Source: Pseudomonas sp. NFACC02 (GTDB taxonomy: Bacteria; Pseudomonadota; Gammaproteobacteria; Pseudomonadales; Pseudomonadaceae). From it: DNA of 64,000 nucleotides. Each line of letters opens with the position of its first letter. The first letter of the stretch is position 1. Shown piece by piece: positions 31,222 through 39,612 of the stretch. The translations under genes and the position numbers were made by a program. Location: contig NZ_FOEO01000010.1 in the NCBI RefSeq assembly GCF_900110765.1, forward strand, positions 62,001 through 126,000, written 5' to 3'. A model generated the notes under the pieces. The model did not search any database, was not told the DNA's origin, and was given only the letters and a program-made list of their open reading frames with translations.

Positions 31222-32763
31222 TTACAGCTTTGGACCCGCTGCCTTGATCGCGTCGCTCACGTCGAACTTCTTGAAGTTCTCGATGAACAGACCGGCCAGT
31301 GCCTTGGCGGCTTCGTCATACGCTGCTTTGTCAGCCCAGGTGTTGCGTGGGTTGAGCAGCGCGGTGTCGACGCCCGGAACCGACTTCGGTACATCCAGAT
31401 TGATGGTGTCCAGGTGCTCGGTTTCTGCACCGATCAACGCGCCGCTCTGGATGGCTGCAATCACGCCACGGGTAGTCGGGATGTTGAAGCGTTTGCCGAC
31501 GCCGTAGCCGCCGCCGGTCCAGCCGGTGTTGACCAGGTACACCTTGGAGCCGAAGCCGCGGATACGCTTGATCAGCAGCTCGGCGTATTCACCCGCCGGA
31601 CGCGGGAAGAACGGTGCGCCGAAGCAGGTGGAGAAGGTCGACTTGATGCCGGCACCCGAGCCCATTTCGGTCGAACCGACCAGTGCGGTGTAACCCGACA
31701 GGAAGTGGTAGGCCGCTTGTTCTTCGCTGAGGATCGACACGGGCGGCAGGACGCCGGTCAGGTCGCAGGTCAGGAAGATCACAGCGTTTGGCTCGCCACC
31801 GAGGTTTTTCTCGGAGCGTTTTTCAACGTGTTCCAGCGGGTAGGCCGCGCGGCTGTTCTGGGTCAGGCTGCTGTCGGCGTAGTCGGCGTGCTTGTTGGCA
31901 TCCAGAACGACGTTTTCCAGCACAGCGCCGTGCTTGATGGCTTTCCAGATAACAGGTTCGTTCTTCTCGGACAGGTCGATGCACTTGGCGTAGCAACCGC
32001 CTTCGATATTGAACACAACGCCTTCGCCCCAGCCGTGCTCGTCGTCACCGATCAGGTAACGGCTCTCGTCTGCAGACAGGGTTGTTTTACCGGTGCCGGA
32101 CAGACCGAAGAACAGGGTCACATCCCCCTCCTCGCCGATGTTGGCAGCGCAGTGCATGGGCAGCACGTCAGCGGCAGGAAGCAGGAAGTTCTGCACCGAG
32201 AACATCGCTTTTTTCATCTCGCCGGCGTAACGCATGCCTGCGATCAGAACTTTTTTCTGCGCGAAGTTGAGGATGACACAGCCGTCGGAGTTGGTGCCAT
32301 CACGCTCCGGAACGCATTCGAAGTTGGCAACGTTCAGAACCTGCCACTCCTGGCGGCCAGCAGGGTTGTACTGGGCCGGATTGATGAACAGGCAACGACC
32401 GAACAGGTTTTGCCAGGCGGTCTGGGTGGTCATCTTGACGGGAAGGTAGTGGTCTTCGGCCGCACCTACGTGAACGTGGGAGACGAAGTGTTCCTGAGCG
32501 TTGTTGAACGCTTCGACACGGGCCCACAGGGCGTCGAACTTGTCGGCAGGAAACTTGCGGTTGATCGGGCCCCAGGCGATAGCGTCCTGAGTGGTTGGTT
32601 CTTCAACGATGAAGCGATCAACTGGCGAACGACCGGTGCGATGGCCAGTTTCCACGACGAGTGCGCCAGTATCGGACAGGACGCCTTCTTCGCGTTTGAG
32701 GGCTTCTTTAACCAGTTCGTCGACACTGAGATCGGTGTAAACGGCGTTATTGGCTTGCGTCAT
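31222..32763 (-). CDS. pckA: Phosphoenolpyruvate carboxykinase (ATP)
   Basis: Gluconeogenic enzyme: oxaloacetate plus ATP gives PEP, CO2 and ADP. 513 residues from ATG 32763 ([17 protein letters not shown]), preceded by GGGGAA; the frame is open to 32823 without support. [15 protein letters not shown], the kinase loop [22 protein letters not shown] and [11 protein letters not shown] are the ATP-PEPCK signatures. The leader contains a small hairpin (32806-32832). Central to growth on organic acids, in line with the DctBD system nearby. Confidence 0.97.
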   Translation of the reverse strand: MTQANNAVYTDLSVDELVKEALKREEGVLSDTGALVVETGHRTGRSPVDRFIVEEPTTQDAIAWGPINRKFPADKFDALWARVEAFNNAQEHFVSHVHVGAAEDHYLPVKMTTQTAWQNLFGRCLFINPAQYNPAGRQEWQVLNVANFECVPERDGTNSDGCVILNFAQKKVLIAGMRYAGEMKKAMFSVQNFLLPAADVLPMHCAANIGEEGDVTLFFGLSGTGKTTLSADESRYLIGDDEHGWGEGVVFNIEGGCYAKCIDLSEKNEPVIWKAIKHGAVLENVVLDANKHADYADSSLTQNSRAAYPLEHVEKRSEKNLGGEPNAVIFLTCDLTGVLPPVSILSEEQAAYHFLSGYTALVGSTEMGSGAGIKSTFSTCFGAPFFPRPAGEYAELLIKRIRGFGSKVYLVNTGWTGGGYGVGKRFNIPTTRGVIAAIQSGALIGAETEHLDTINLDVPKSVPGVDTALLNPRNTWADKAAYDEAAKALAGLFIENFKKFDVSDAIKAAGPKL

Positions 32764-32805
32764 GAGATTCCCCGTCGGCCCGCTGGCCGAGTGCTCCAAA
32801 CGTTT

Positions 32806-32832
32806 TGTAGTAGAAAAACCCAAACTACTACA
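32806..32832 (-). promoter_or_regulatory. Small inverted repeat in the pckA leader
   Basis: TGTAGTAG (32806-32813) and CTACTACA (32825-32832) are 8-bp complements, 43 nt upstream of the pckA start. The CTACA element recurs at 32895, 32951 and 32962 in the same intergenic region. A CATAAT box (minus strand, 32855-32850) lies just upstream of the hairpin and is a candidate -10; no good -35 is seen. Confidence 0.4.
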
Positions 32833-32966
32833 GCTAAAAAGTGGGCCGGATTATGCCAGAAAAGCCCAAAAAAGGTAGGGCCCTCCTGTCAGAACTACAT
32901 AATGAAGAACGCGGCCCGCTGGGCGGAAGCCATTCAGCAGGGTCCCGGCACTACATAAAAACTACA

Positions 32967-33869
32967 TCAGTGACGGGTGTGAGATGGCGTATCGACACCA
33001 CCACCTGCAAACAGCTGCGCTACATCGGTTGCGTCGAACAGGTAGCGTTGATTGCAGAACTGGCAGTCGATCTCAACGGTGCCGTTGTGCTCGATGACCA
33101 ACTGCTGTGCATCTTCCAGACCAAGACTGACCAGAGCGTTGGCGGAACGTTCGCGCGAGCAGCTGCAACGGAACACCAGCGGCTGGATATCGAACATGCG
33201 CACGGCATCTTCGTGGAACAGGCGGTGCAGCACGGTTTCGTTATTCAGGCTCAACAGTTCTTCGGCTTTCAGGGTGTCGACCAGCGTATTGACGTGCTGC
33301 CAGCTGGCTTCGCGCTCTTCCGGGTCAGTCAGGCGAGCGGGTGGTAACTGTTGGAGCAGCAGACCACGCGCGCGCTTACCGTCGGCTTTGATCCAGAAGC
33401 GTGTAGGCAATTGCTCGGACATCACGAAGTAGCTCGACAGGCAAGCTGACAGATCAACGCCGTCCAGGCCGACGATTCCCTGGTAGCGTTTGCCTTGGCG
33501 CGGGTCGATGGTCATGGTCAGGTCGCCGTCAGGCATCAGCTGTTTCAGCGTGGCATCCGGGGTGACCAGGCTTTCGTCGTACCGGGCAATGCCACGAATC
33601 TCACGCTCGCTGGAGCATTCGACCATCAACAGCGACACGGGTCCCAGGGACCGCGCCTGAAGAACCAGCAAGCCGTCAAACTTCAGCGTACCGACCAGCA
33701 ACGCTGCAGCAGCAAGCATCTCGCCCAGCAATTCGGCGACCGGCTCCGGGTAGGGATGTTTGGCGAGGACTTCAGCGTAACTGCGCTCCAATGCCACGAT
33801 CTCACCGCGAACGTCGCTGTTGTCGAAGATGAAACGCTGGGTGTAATCGATATCCGGGAAATCATGCAT
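32967..33869 (-). CDS. hslO: Redox-regulated chaperone Hsp33
   Basis: 300 residues from ATG 33869. Holdase activated by oxidation and unfolding, protecting proteins during oxidative heat stress. The four zinc-binding, redox-active cysteines are in FRCSCSRER and DCQFCNQRY near the C-terminus. [13 protein letters not shown] and [16 protein letters not shown] are the conserved core. It lies upstream of pckA on the same strand and is followed by the divergent PAP2 gene. Identity secure. Confidence 0.96.
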   Translation of the reverse strand: MHDFPDIDYTQRFIFDNSDVRGEIVALERSYAEVLAKHPYPEPVAELLGEMLAAAALLVGTLKFDGLLVLQARSLGPVSLLMVECSSEREIRGIARYDESLVTPDATLKQLMPDGDLTMTIDPRQGKRYQGIVGLDGVDLSACLSSYFVMSEQLPTRFWIKADGKRARGLLLQQLPPARLTDPEEREASWQHVNTLVDTLKAEELLSLNNETVLHRLFHEDAVRMFDIQPLVFRCSCSRERSANALVSLGLEDAQQLVIEHNGTVEIDCQFCNQRYLFDATDVAQLFAGGGVDTPSHTRH

Positions 33870-33968
33870 AGAAAATAGGTATCTGAAGTAATGACAAGTT
33901 GATGACAAACGCCTATAAAACGCGGTTTAGCACCGTTTGGTGCATTGTCATGCCGATGGGGGCATTTT

Positions 33969-34778
33969 ATGGACTATCCCGCGCTGTTCCAACCCAAGTG
34001 GAACACCAAAAAATTTCTGCTGTGCAATCTTGTGGCACTGGCGCTGCTGCTGGTGTGGATCTGGCCCACGGGTAACGCTGCTTTTACACACTTCGACGAG
34101 TGGTTTTTCCATCTGCTGAATCGCCCATTACTGGAAAGCGACGTATGGCTCTGGACCTGGACAGTCGCCAGTATGCGCCCCTTTGATGCGGTGGTAGGCC
34201 TGATCCTGCTGATGCTACTGATTAAAGGCGATTGGGTGTTCAAGTCGATTCAAACCCGTGCTGCCCTGATCGGCTTCGTGCTGACGCTGATCCTGCTGCT
34301 GATCATCCGTACGGTCTTCTCGAAAATCATCGATCACTCCGCGCTGCAGCATGACAGCGCGTCGGTGGTCATCCCCGACGCCATCAAGCTCAGCGAAATC
34401 TTCCCGACCCTCGAAGACAAATGGCAGCTCAAGGATCGCTCAAGCCAGAGCTTTCCCGGTGACCATGCCTCGGTGTTGCTGATCTGGGCAATGTTCATGA
34501 CCGTCTACAGCCGCACCATCGGCCAACGCGTGATTATCTGGGCACTCGCCTTGCTGTTCATGATGCCGCGCCTGGTCGCCGGTGCGCATTGGGGACAGGA
34601 CGACTACATCGGCGGCGTGATGATCGCACTGCTGGCGTTGGGCTGGAGCTGCTACACGCCTTTTGCGGCGATCGCGACCCGGTTCCTGCTGCGCGTGACG
34701 GCGCCCATCTTCAATCTGTTTGGCCGCTTGCCGCTGATTCGTTGCCTGAGCATCATGAAGCCCGGCGCACGCGCCTGA
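33969..34778 (+). CDS. PAP2-family membrane phosphatase / phosphotransferase (LpxT-like)
   Basis: 269 residues from ATG 33969 with GGGGG upstream. About five to six TM helices (e.g. FLLCNLVALALLLVWIW, LIGFVLTLILLLIIR, VIIWALALLFMM). Acid-phosphatase motifs 2 and 3 are clear: SFPGDH and RLVAGAHWGQDDYIGG, with the active site on the periplasmic face. Motif 1 (Kx6RP) is not seen in usual form. Relatives act on undecaprenyl pyrophosphate or transfer phosphate to lipid A (LpxT); which one applies cannot be read. It is between hslO and hslR in the conserved block. Confidence 0.82.
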   Translation: MDYPALFQPKWNTKKFLLCNLVALALLLVWIWPTGNAAFTHFDEWFFHLLNRPLLESDVWLWTWTVASMRPFDAVVGLILLMLLIKGDWVFKSIQTRAALIGFVLTLILLLIIRTVFSKIIDHSALQHDSASVVIPDAIKLSEIFPTLEDKWQLKDRSSQSFPGDHASVLLIWAMFMTVYSRTIGQRVIIWALALLFMMPRLVAGAHWGQDDYIGGVMIALLALGWSCYTPFAAIATRFLLRVTAPIFNLFGRLPLIRCLSIMKPGARA

Positions 34779-34808
34779 GCGCGTAACGTCGAGAGGGCGT
34801 TTCCCCTG

Positions 34809-34830
34809 TGGGAGCGAATCTGCTCCCACC
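34809..34830. terminator. Short hairpin between convergent PAP2 and hslR genes
   Basis: GTGGGAGC / GCTCCCAC with loop GAATCT. It looks like a shortened REP palindrome. No T tract, so termination is doubtful; it may protect 3' ends. Confidence 0.4.
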
Positions 34831-34864
34831 CTGCGTCAGCCGCCAAAGACGAGTAGCGACCGGC

Positions 34865-35266
34865 TCAATCATCCCCGGAATGAAACTGGAACAACTGGCG
34901 GCGCTGTTTCTTGGTGGGTTTGCCATCGGTCGTGACCCCCAGGCTGCCCGCCTTGCGCATCTCGGCCGCCTGCTCACGCCTGGCCAGGCTTTCCGGGGTC
35001 TCGCTGTAGAGCAGCTGAGCTTCCGGCGCACCACGGCGCACGATGGACAGCGCCTTGACCACCACTGTCCGTTCATCGAACCCTGCACGGATCTGGAACT
35101 CGTCGCCAACGCGAGGCTCCTTGCCGGGTTTGCAACGTTCGCCTCGGCAATGCACCTTGCCGCTTTCGATTGCCGCTTTGGCCAGTGCACGCGTCTTGAA
35201 GAAACGCGCAGCCCACAACCATTTGTCCAAACGAACCTTGTCATCCTCATCTGACTTTTGTGTCAT
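34865..35266 (-). CDS. hslR: Ribosome-associated heat-shock protein Hsp15
   Basis: 133 residues. An S4 RNA-binding domain at residues ~10-70 (VRLDKWLWAARFFKTRALAK, GKVHCRGERCKPGK) followed by a basic C-terminal extension (GKPTKKQRRQLFQF). Hsp15 binds free 50S subunits carrying a nascent chain and helps recycle them. Convergent with the PAP2 gene. Confidence 0.94.
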   Translation of the reverse strand: MTQKSDEDDKVRLDKWLWAARFFKTRALAKAAIESGKVHCRGERCKPGKEPRVGDEFQIRAGFDERTVVVKALSIVRRGAPEAQLLYSETPESLARREQAAEMRKAGSLGVTTDGKPTKKQRRQLFQFHSGDD

Positions 35267-35353
35267 CTGAATTCCTCGATCTGGTGATAGTCAGAACTGT
35301 ACTACGCAACGTCGAGCACGCAGTAATCCCAAGCCTTGGTTAGAATCCCTCGC

Positions 35354-35503
35354 ATGCCATTCAGGGGAATGCGTTTTGGTGTCCGTCAGGCTATCGTTCC
35401 CGGCATTGTCACAATGTGGACCCCGGTGAGCGTTAGAGTCTCGCAGCAGGCGTCGCGCACGCCTGGAAACGCGACCTTTTCGCTGACCGCGGAATTTATT
35501 TGA
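35354..35503 (+). CDS. Possible small ORF, 49 aa, upstream of rimB
   Basis: An open frame from ATG 35354 to TGA 35503, giving a basic 49-residue peptide starting MPFRGMRFGVRQAIVPGIV. It fills part of a 326-bp gap otherwise without genes. No good SD is visible. In P. fluorescens an operon rimABK is described, with rimA first; this ORF is in about the right place, but I cannot match its sequence to RimA. It may be a chance frame. Confidence 0.25.
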   Translation: MPFRGMRFGVRQAIVPGIVTMWTPVSVRVSQQASRTPGNATFSLTAEFI

Positions 35504-35592
35504 TGCGGGACACGGGTTATCAGAGCCGCATCCAACGCATTGGCCGCGCTTGAAACGGGTGCCAGGCAAAACGCGCAACGTACGGAATCGCT

Positions 35593-36075
35593 TTGAAAAC
35601 ATTCGACCATCTCACAGTCATCGGCCTTCGCGAATGGGTGGCACTGCCCAATCTGGGGGTTGCCGGTCTGCGCGCCAAGATCGACACCGGGGCCAGCACG
35701 TCCAGTCTGCATGCCACGGAAATCGAACCCTTCGAACGCGACGGCGAGAAGTGGGTGCGCTTCAACGCGCATCTGGGCACCGTGGTGCAACTGCGCCACC
35801 GACGTTGTGAAGCGCAACTGGTAGCCATGAAAACCATCAAAAGTTCCAACGGCCATGCGCAGGTGCGTTACGTGATCAGGACCACACTGGCGCTGGGTGA
35901 TCGCGTCTGGCCGGTGGAGTTCACACTGGCGTGCCGCAAGGCCATGCGTTACCGATTGCTATTGGGTTCCAAGGCCCTGATTGACGGCCAGTTGGTGGTC
36001 AATCCAGGCGTTACTTATGTTCAGGACAAACCGGTATTTCCGGCTTCTAATTCCTCTGCCACAGGTGCTGCATGA
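35593..36075 (+). CDS. rimB: RimB-type retropepsin-like protease (RimK-associated)
   Basis: 160 residues; the only reasonable start is TTG 35593 ([20 protein letters not shown]), since no ATG or GTG begins the conserved region. The [14 protein letters not shown] segment has the Asp-Thr-Gly of aspartic-protease-like proteins (the family once named ATP-dependent zinc protease). In Pseudomonas it works with RimK, trimming glutamates that RimK adds to ribosomal protein S6. It overlaps rimK by 4 nt (ATGA). Confidence 0.88.
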   Translation: MKTFDHLTVIGLREWVALPNLGVAGLRAKIDTGASTSSLHATEIEPFERDGEKWVRFNAHLGTVVQLRHRRCEAQLVAMKTIKSSNGHAQVRYVIRTTLALGDRVWPVEFTLACRKAMRYRLLLGSKALIDGQLVVNPGVTYVQDKPVFPASNSSATGAA

Positions 36076-36977
36076 AGATCGCTGTGCTTTCGCGAAACCC
36101 GCGTCTGTATTCAACTCGTCGCCTGGTCGAAGCTGGTATTCAGCGTGGCCACGAGGTCGTGGTGATCGATACCCTGCGCGCCTATATGAACATTGCCAGT
36201 CATAAGCCGCAGATTCACTACCGAGGGAAACCGCTGGAAGGCTTTGATGCGGTCATCCCGCGAATCGGCGCTTCCGTGACCTTCTACGGCTGCGCCGTGC
36301 TGCGTCAGTTCGAAATGATGGGCGTGTTTCCGCTGAACGAATCGGTTGCCATCGCTCGCTCCCGAGACAAGCTACGCTCGCTGCAGCTCCTGTCGCGGCG
36401 CGGCATCGGCTTGCCCGTTACCGGTTTCGCACACTCTCCCGACGACATCCCGGACCTGATCCAGATGGTCAACGGTGCGCCGCTGGTGATCAAAGTCCTT
36501 GAAGGCACCCAGGGCATCGGTGTGGTGCTGTGCGAAACCGCAACGGCGGCAGAGTCGGTGATTGAAGCCTTCATGGGCCTCAAGCAGGACATCATGGTTC
36601 AGGAGTACATCAAGGAAGCCGGTGGCGCGGATATCCGCTGCTTCGTGGTAGGCGACAAGGTTATCGCCTCCATGATGCGCCAGGCCAAGCCAGGTGAGTT
36701 CCGCTCCAACCTGCACCGGGGCGGCACGGCCAGCCTGATCAAGATCACGCCGGAAGAACGCATGACCGCCATCCGTGCCGCCAAGGTCATGGGGCTGAGT
36801 GTCGCGGGTGTTGACATCCTGCGCTCCAACCACGGCCCTCTGGTGATGGAGGTGAACTCATCGCCAGGCCTGGAAGGCATCGAAACCACCACCGGCAAGG
36901 ACGTGGCGGGGATGATCATCCAGTACATCGAGAAAAACGGTGGACCGCACATGACACGGACGAAGGGTAAGGGCTGA
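36072..36977 (+). CDS. rimK: Ribosomal protein S6 glutamate ligase RimK
   Basis: 301-residue ATP-grasp ligase that adds glutamates to the C-terminus of S6 (RpsF), altering the translated proteome. [37 protein letters not shown] (ATP lid), [14 protein letters not shown] and [13 protein letters not shown] (metal-binding Glu/Asn) are as in E. coli RimK. Coupled to rimB by overlap. A REP pair follows. Confidence 0.96.
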   Translation: MKIAVLSRNPRLYSTRRLVEAGIQRGHEVVVIDTLRAYMNIASHKPQIHYRGKPLEGFDAVIPRIGASVTFYGCAVLRQFEMMGVFPLNESVAIARSRDKLRSLQLLSRRGIGLPVTGFAHSPDDIPDLIQMVNGAPLVIKVLEGTQGIGVVLCETATAAESVIEAFMGLKQDIMVQEYIKEAGGADIRCFVVGDKVIASMMRQAKPGEFRSNLHRGGTASLIKITPEERMTAIRAAKVMGLSVAGVDILRSNHGPLVMEVNSSPGLEGIETTTGKDVAGMIIQYIEKNGGPHMTRTKGKG

Positions 36978-37002
36978 TTCGCTTAAAACATTCAAATGCT
37001 TT

Positions 37003-37091
37003 TGTAGGGGCTGGCTTGCTGGCAAAGCAGCGTGTCATACACCGTTGCTGTGGCTCAGCCTGACGCATTCGCCAGCAAGCCGGCTCCCACA
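37003..37091. repeat. REP inverted pair after rimK
   Basis: TGTAGGGGCTGGCTTGCTGGC at 37003 and the near-complement GCCAGCAAGCCGGCTCCCAC ending near 37091. It lies between convergent rimK and envZ. Confidence 0.8.
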
Positions 37092-37113
37092 CTGGAAAAG
37101 TCACGCCTCAAAC

Positions 37114-38427
37114 TCAAACCGCATCCCGCGGCAACATCAACCCGAGCGGCAGGCGCACACGTGCTTCAAGCCCGCCACCCGATCGATTACGCAATTCGAC
37201 ATTGCCGCCGTGCATCGCGGCAATGCGCTTGACGATTGCGAGCCCAAGTCCGGTGCCCTTGCCGCTGCGGGCGCGGTCACCACGGATGAACGGGTTGAAA
37301 ATGCCTTCGAGCTCCGAAGGATCGATACCCATGCCACGGTCCAGCACGCTCAATACGACGTACGGAGCGCCGCTGTCTCCAGACACATAAGCGGCCACCT
37401 CGACACCGTCACCGGCGTGGTGCATCGCATTACCGATGAGGTTGTTGAGCAGACGCTTCATCGAAACCCGGCGCAACGGAAACGGAGGAATCGATTCCAG
37501 GCACAAGCGCACCTGTTCGACCGGGCTGTTGTAGGGCGCCACGACCTCATGCACCAGCTCGACGAGGTTGACCTCCTCGACTTCTTCGTCGCGACCATCG
37601 CGGATGAACGCCAGGAACTGATCGAGAATGGCGTCCATGTCCTCAATGTCGCGAACCATGCCTTCCATGAACTCATTGTCCTTGGGCATCAGTTCGAGGG
37701 ACAACCGCAGACGCGTCAAGGGCGTACGCAGGTCGTGAGACACACCCGCCAACATCAATTCCCGTTCCTGCCCTGCCTGCTCGACGTCTTCGGCCATCTG
37801 GTTGAAAGCCCGGTAGACCTCAGTCATTTCACTGGGGGTATCGCTGACAGGCAATCGAACACTGCGCCCTTGCCCCAGTTGGCGTGCGGCAAAGACCAGA
37901 CGTTTGAGAGGCTGATTGAGCTGACTGACAAAAATCCAGGCTGAGGCGGTGGATAGCAGGCCGATCGCCAGGAACCAGCCCAGAACGCTCCAGATTTTCT
38001 GGCCACGCAGTGGGTGCGGATACAGCGGGACCTTCAACCAGCCATCGCCCAGGCTCGGTGCTCGCACCCATAACGCAGGGGGTGCATGGACGCGCAGGCG
38101 CACTTCCGTGTCCGCGCCCAGTTCGTCCTGCATCTGCCGCTGATAGATTTCCGAATAGGGCCAATGCTGCTCACCTTCCGGGACCCCGCCTCCCACCACG
38201 CGAATCAGACCCGCCGCATCGGCGATGGTCTGCCGGTCGCTTTCGTCCGCTGCCCAGTACGCCCGCAAGGTCAAGGCCACGCCGTGACTGTACTGACGGT
38301 CAACCAGCACGTCCTCGTTCATCAACAGATAAACCAGGGTCAGCGCCTTGGAAAACAGCACGACGATGAGCACCAACCATAAGGTGCGGGAGAAAAAACT
38401 TTGCGGGAACCAGAGCGGTGTTTTCAT
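37114..38427 (-). CDS. envZ: EnvZ-type sensor histidine kinase (AmgS counterpart)
   Basis: 437 residues. TM1 ~15-36, periplasmic loop ~37-145 (longer than a minimal sensor), TM2 ~146-168, HAMP ~170-222. HisKA has phospho-His231 in AGVSHDLRTPLTRL; HATPase has NLIGNAMHHAG, DRGMGID and GKGTGLGLAIVK. In P. aeruginosa the orthologous position is amgS, an envelope-stress sensor involved in aminoglycoside tolerance. It follows ompR at 165 bp with a strong hairpin terminator between them, unlike the tight overlap in E. coli. Confidence 0.92.
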   Translation of the reverse strand: MKTPLWFPQSFFSRTLWLVLIVVLFSKALTLVYLLMNEDVLVDRQYSHGVALTLRAYWAADESDRQTIADAAGLIRVVGGGVPEGEQHWPYSEIYQRQMQDELGADTEVRLRVHAPPALWVRAPSLGDGWLKVPLYPHPLRGQKIWSVLGWFLAIGLLSTASAWIFVSQLNQPLKRLVFAARQLGQGRSVRLPVSDTPSEMTEVYRAFNQMAEDVEQAGQERELMLAGVSHDLRTPLTRLRLSLELMPKDNEFMEGMVRDIEDMDAILDQFLAFIRDGRDEEVEEVNLVELVHEVVAPYNSPVEQVRLCLESIPPFPLRRVSMKRLLNNLIGNAMHHAGDGVEVAAYVSGDSGAPYVVLSVLDRGMGIDPSELEGIFNPFIRGDRARSGKGTGLGLAIVKRIAAMHGGNVELRNRSGGGLEARVRLPLGLMLPRDAV

Positions 38428-38494
38428 GACAGCAGCTACACACTATGCAGGAGCGAGCCAGGCTCGCGGAATTTCGCGGATCACAAGAGACAGC

Positions 38495-38542
38495 AAAAAC
38501 CAGTCACCCAATCGCTCCTTTCAAGAGCATTGAGGTGACTGG
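38495..38542 (-). terminator. Strong intrinsic terminator between ompR and envZ
   Basis: On the minus strand the stem is CCAGTCACC (38542-38534) with GGTGACTGG (38508-38500), extended inward by CAAT/ATTG and GCTC/GAGC with one unpaired nucleotide on each side. That gives 17 bp and a 7-nt loop, followed directly by TTTTT (38499-38495). It is 51 bp after the ompR stop and about 70 bp before the envZ start. Confidence 0.85.
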
Positions 38543-38592
38543 CTCGCTATGCAGGCGTGGTTGGCGCCTGACAGGCAATCTGTCTGTTGCTG

Positions 38593-39333
38593 TTACTGCT
38601 TGTTGGCGCCGTCTGGAACGAACACGTAGCCCACGCCCCAGACTGTCTGGATGTAACGCGGCTTGGCAGCATCGACCTCGATCAGACGACGCAAACGGGA
38701 TATCTGGACGTCGATGGAGCGCTCCAGCGCGTCCCACTCACGACCGCGCGCCAGATTCATCAGTTTGTCGCGCGTGAGCGGCTCACGGGCGTGCATGACC
38801 AATGCCTTGAGCACCGCGAACTCACCCGTGGTGAGCATGTGAACTTCTTCGCCGCGCTTGAGCTCGCGGGTCGCCAGCGACAGCTCGTAGTCACCAAAGG
38901 TGACGGTTTCGTCTTCACTGGCAGGCGCTCCGGGAACCGGTACTGCCTGGCGACGCAGAACCGCTTTGACACGCGCCATCAGTTCATCGGGGTTGAAAGG
39001 TTTGGCGAGATAATCGTCCGCACCCAGTTCCAGGCCCTTGATACGGCTCAGCTCATCGCCCTTGGCGGTCAGCATGATGATTGGAACCTGATTGTTTGCG
39101 GCGCGCAGCCTGCGGCAAGCGGACAGCCCGTCCTCGCCTGGCAGCATCAGATCCAGCACCACGAGGTGGAAGACTTCGCGCGCCAAGAGCCGGTCCATTT
39201 GCTCAACGTTGGCCACAGCACGGGCGCGATAGCCTTTGCTGGTGAAAAAGCGTTCTAACAGGCTGCTCAAACCCGGGTCATCATCAACGATGAGGATTTT
39301 CTCGCCTTCAGCCGTTTGTGCAGTGCTGTTCAT
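38593..39333 (-). CDS. ompR: OmpR-type response regulator (AmgR counterpart)
   Basis: 246 residues. Receiver with Asp61 (VVLDLMLPGEDGL) and acidic pocket IVDDDP; C-terminal winged-helix domain with LTTGEFAVLKALV, RSIDVQISRLRRLIE and IQTVWGVGYVFVP. Partner of the downstream EnvZ-type kinase. In P. aeruginosa the syntenic regulator is AmgR, controlling genes for membrane-protein quality control. Transcribed divergently from tex. Confidence 0.94.
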   Translation of the reverse strand: MNSTAQTAEGEKILIVDDDPGLSSLLERFFTSKGYRARAVANVEQMDRLLAREVFHLVVLDLMLPGEDGLSACRRLRAANNQVPIIMLTAKGDELSRIKGLELGADDYLAKPFNPDELMARVKAVLRRQAVPVPGAPASEDETVTFGDYELSLATRELKRGEEVHMLTTGEFAVLKALVMHAREPLTRDKLMNLARGREWDALERSIDVQISRLRRLIEVDAAKPRYIQTVWGVGYVFVPDGANKQ

Positions 39334-39450
39334 TGGAAGCTCCTTTGATCTCGGCGCGCATTATGGCGTAGCTGCTGTGATGCGCACCGTGTGCATTGTT
39401 AGCAGATTTTTCCTGAGCCGCCACTGGCGCGCGCTCGCACGGAATATGGA

Positions 39451-39493
39451 CTGTCCGCCGTGGCCCGGTTGCCGGATTTCCGGCAACGGACAG
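39451..39493. promoter_or_regulatory. Nested palindrome in the ompR-tex divergent region
   Basis: An inner 8-bp perfect stem GTTGCCGG/CCGGCAAC (39468-39475, 39480-39487; loop ATTT) is flanked by outer arms CTGTCC (39451) and GGACAG (ending 39493). It is upstream of the probable tex -10, so it may act as DNA (operator) rather than RNA. Confidence 0.4.
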
Positions 39494-39521
39494 GGCGATG
39501 CCCTAATCGGGGCTCACTGGG

Positions 39522-39527
39522 TATAAT
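39522..39527 (+). promoter_or_regulatory. Candidate -10 box for tex
   Basis: A perfect TATAAT at 39522-39527, about 85 bp before the tex start codon. No convincing -35 lies 16-18 bp upstream. Confidence 0.4.
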
Positions 39528-39612
39528 GCGCCGCCCTCAAGGTCAGGCAACACGCGCTTGCGGCGGTTCGCCAGCAGCTGATTTTTTGCACACACATTTG
39601 CCAGGTGGTTTT

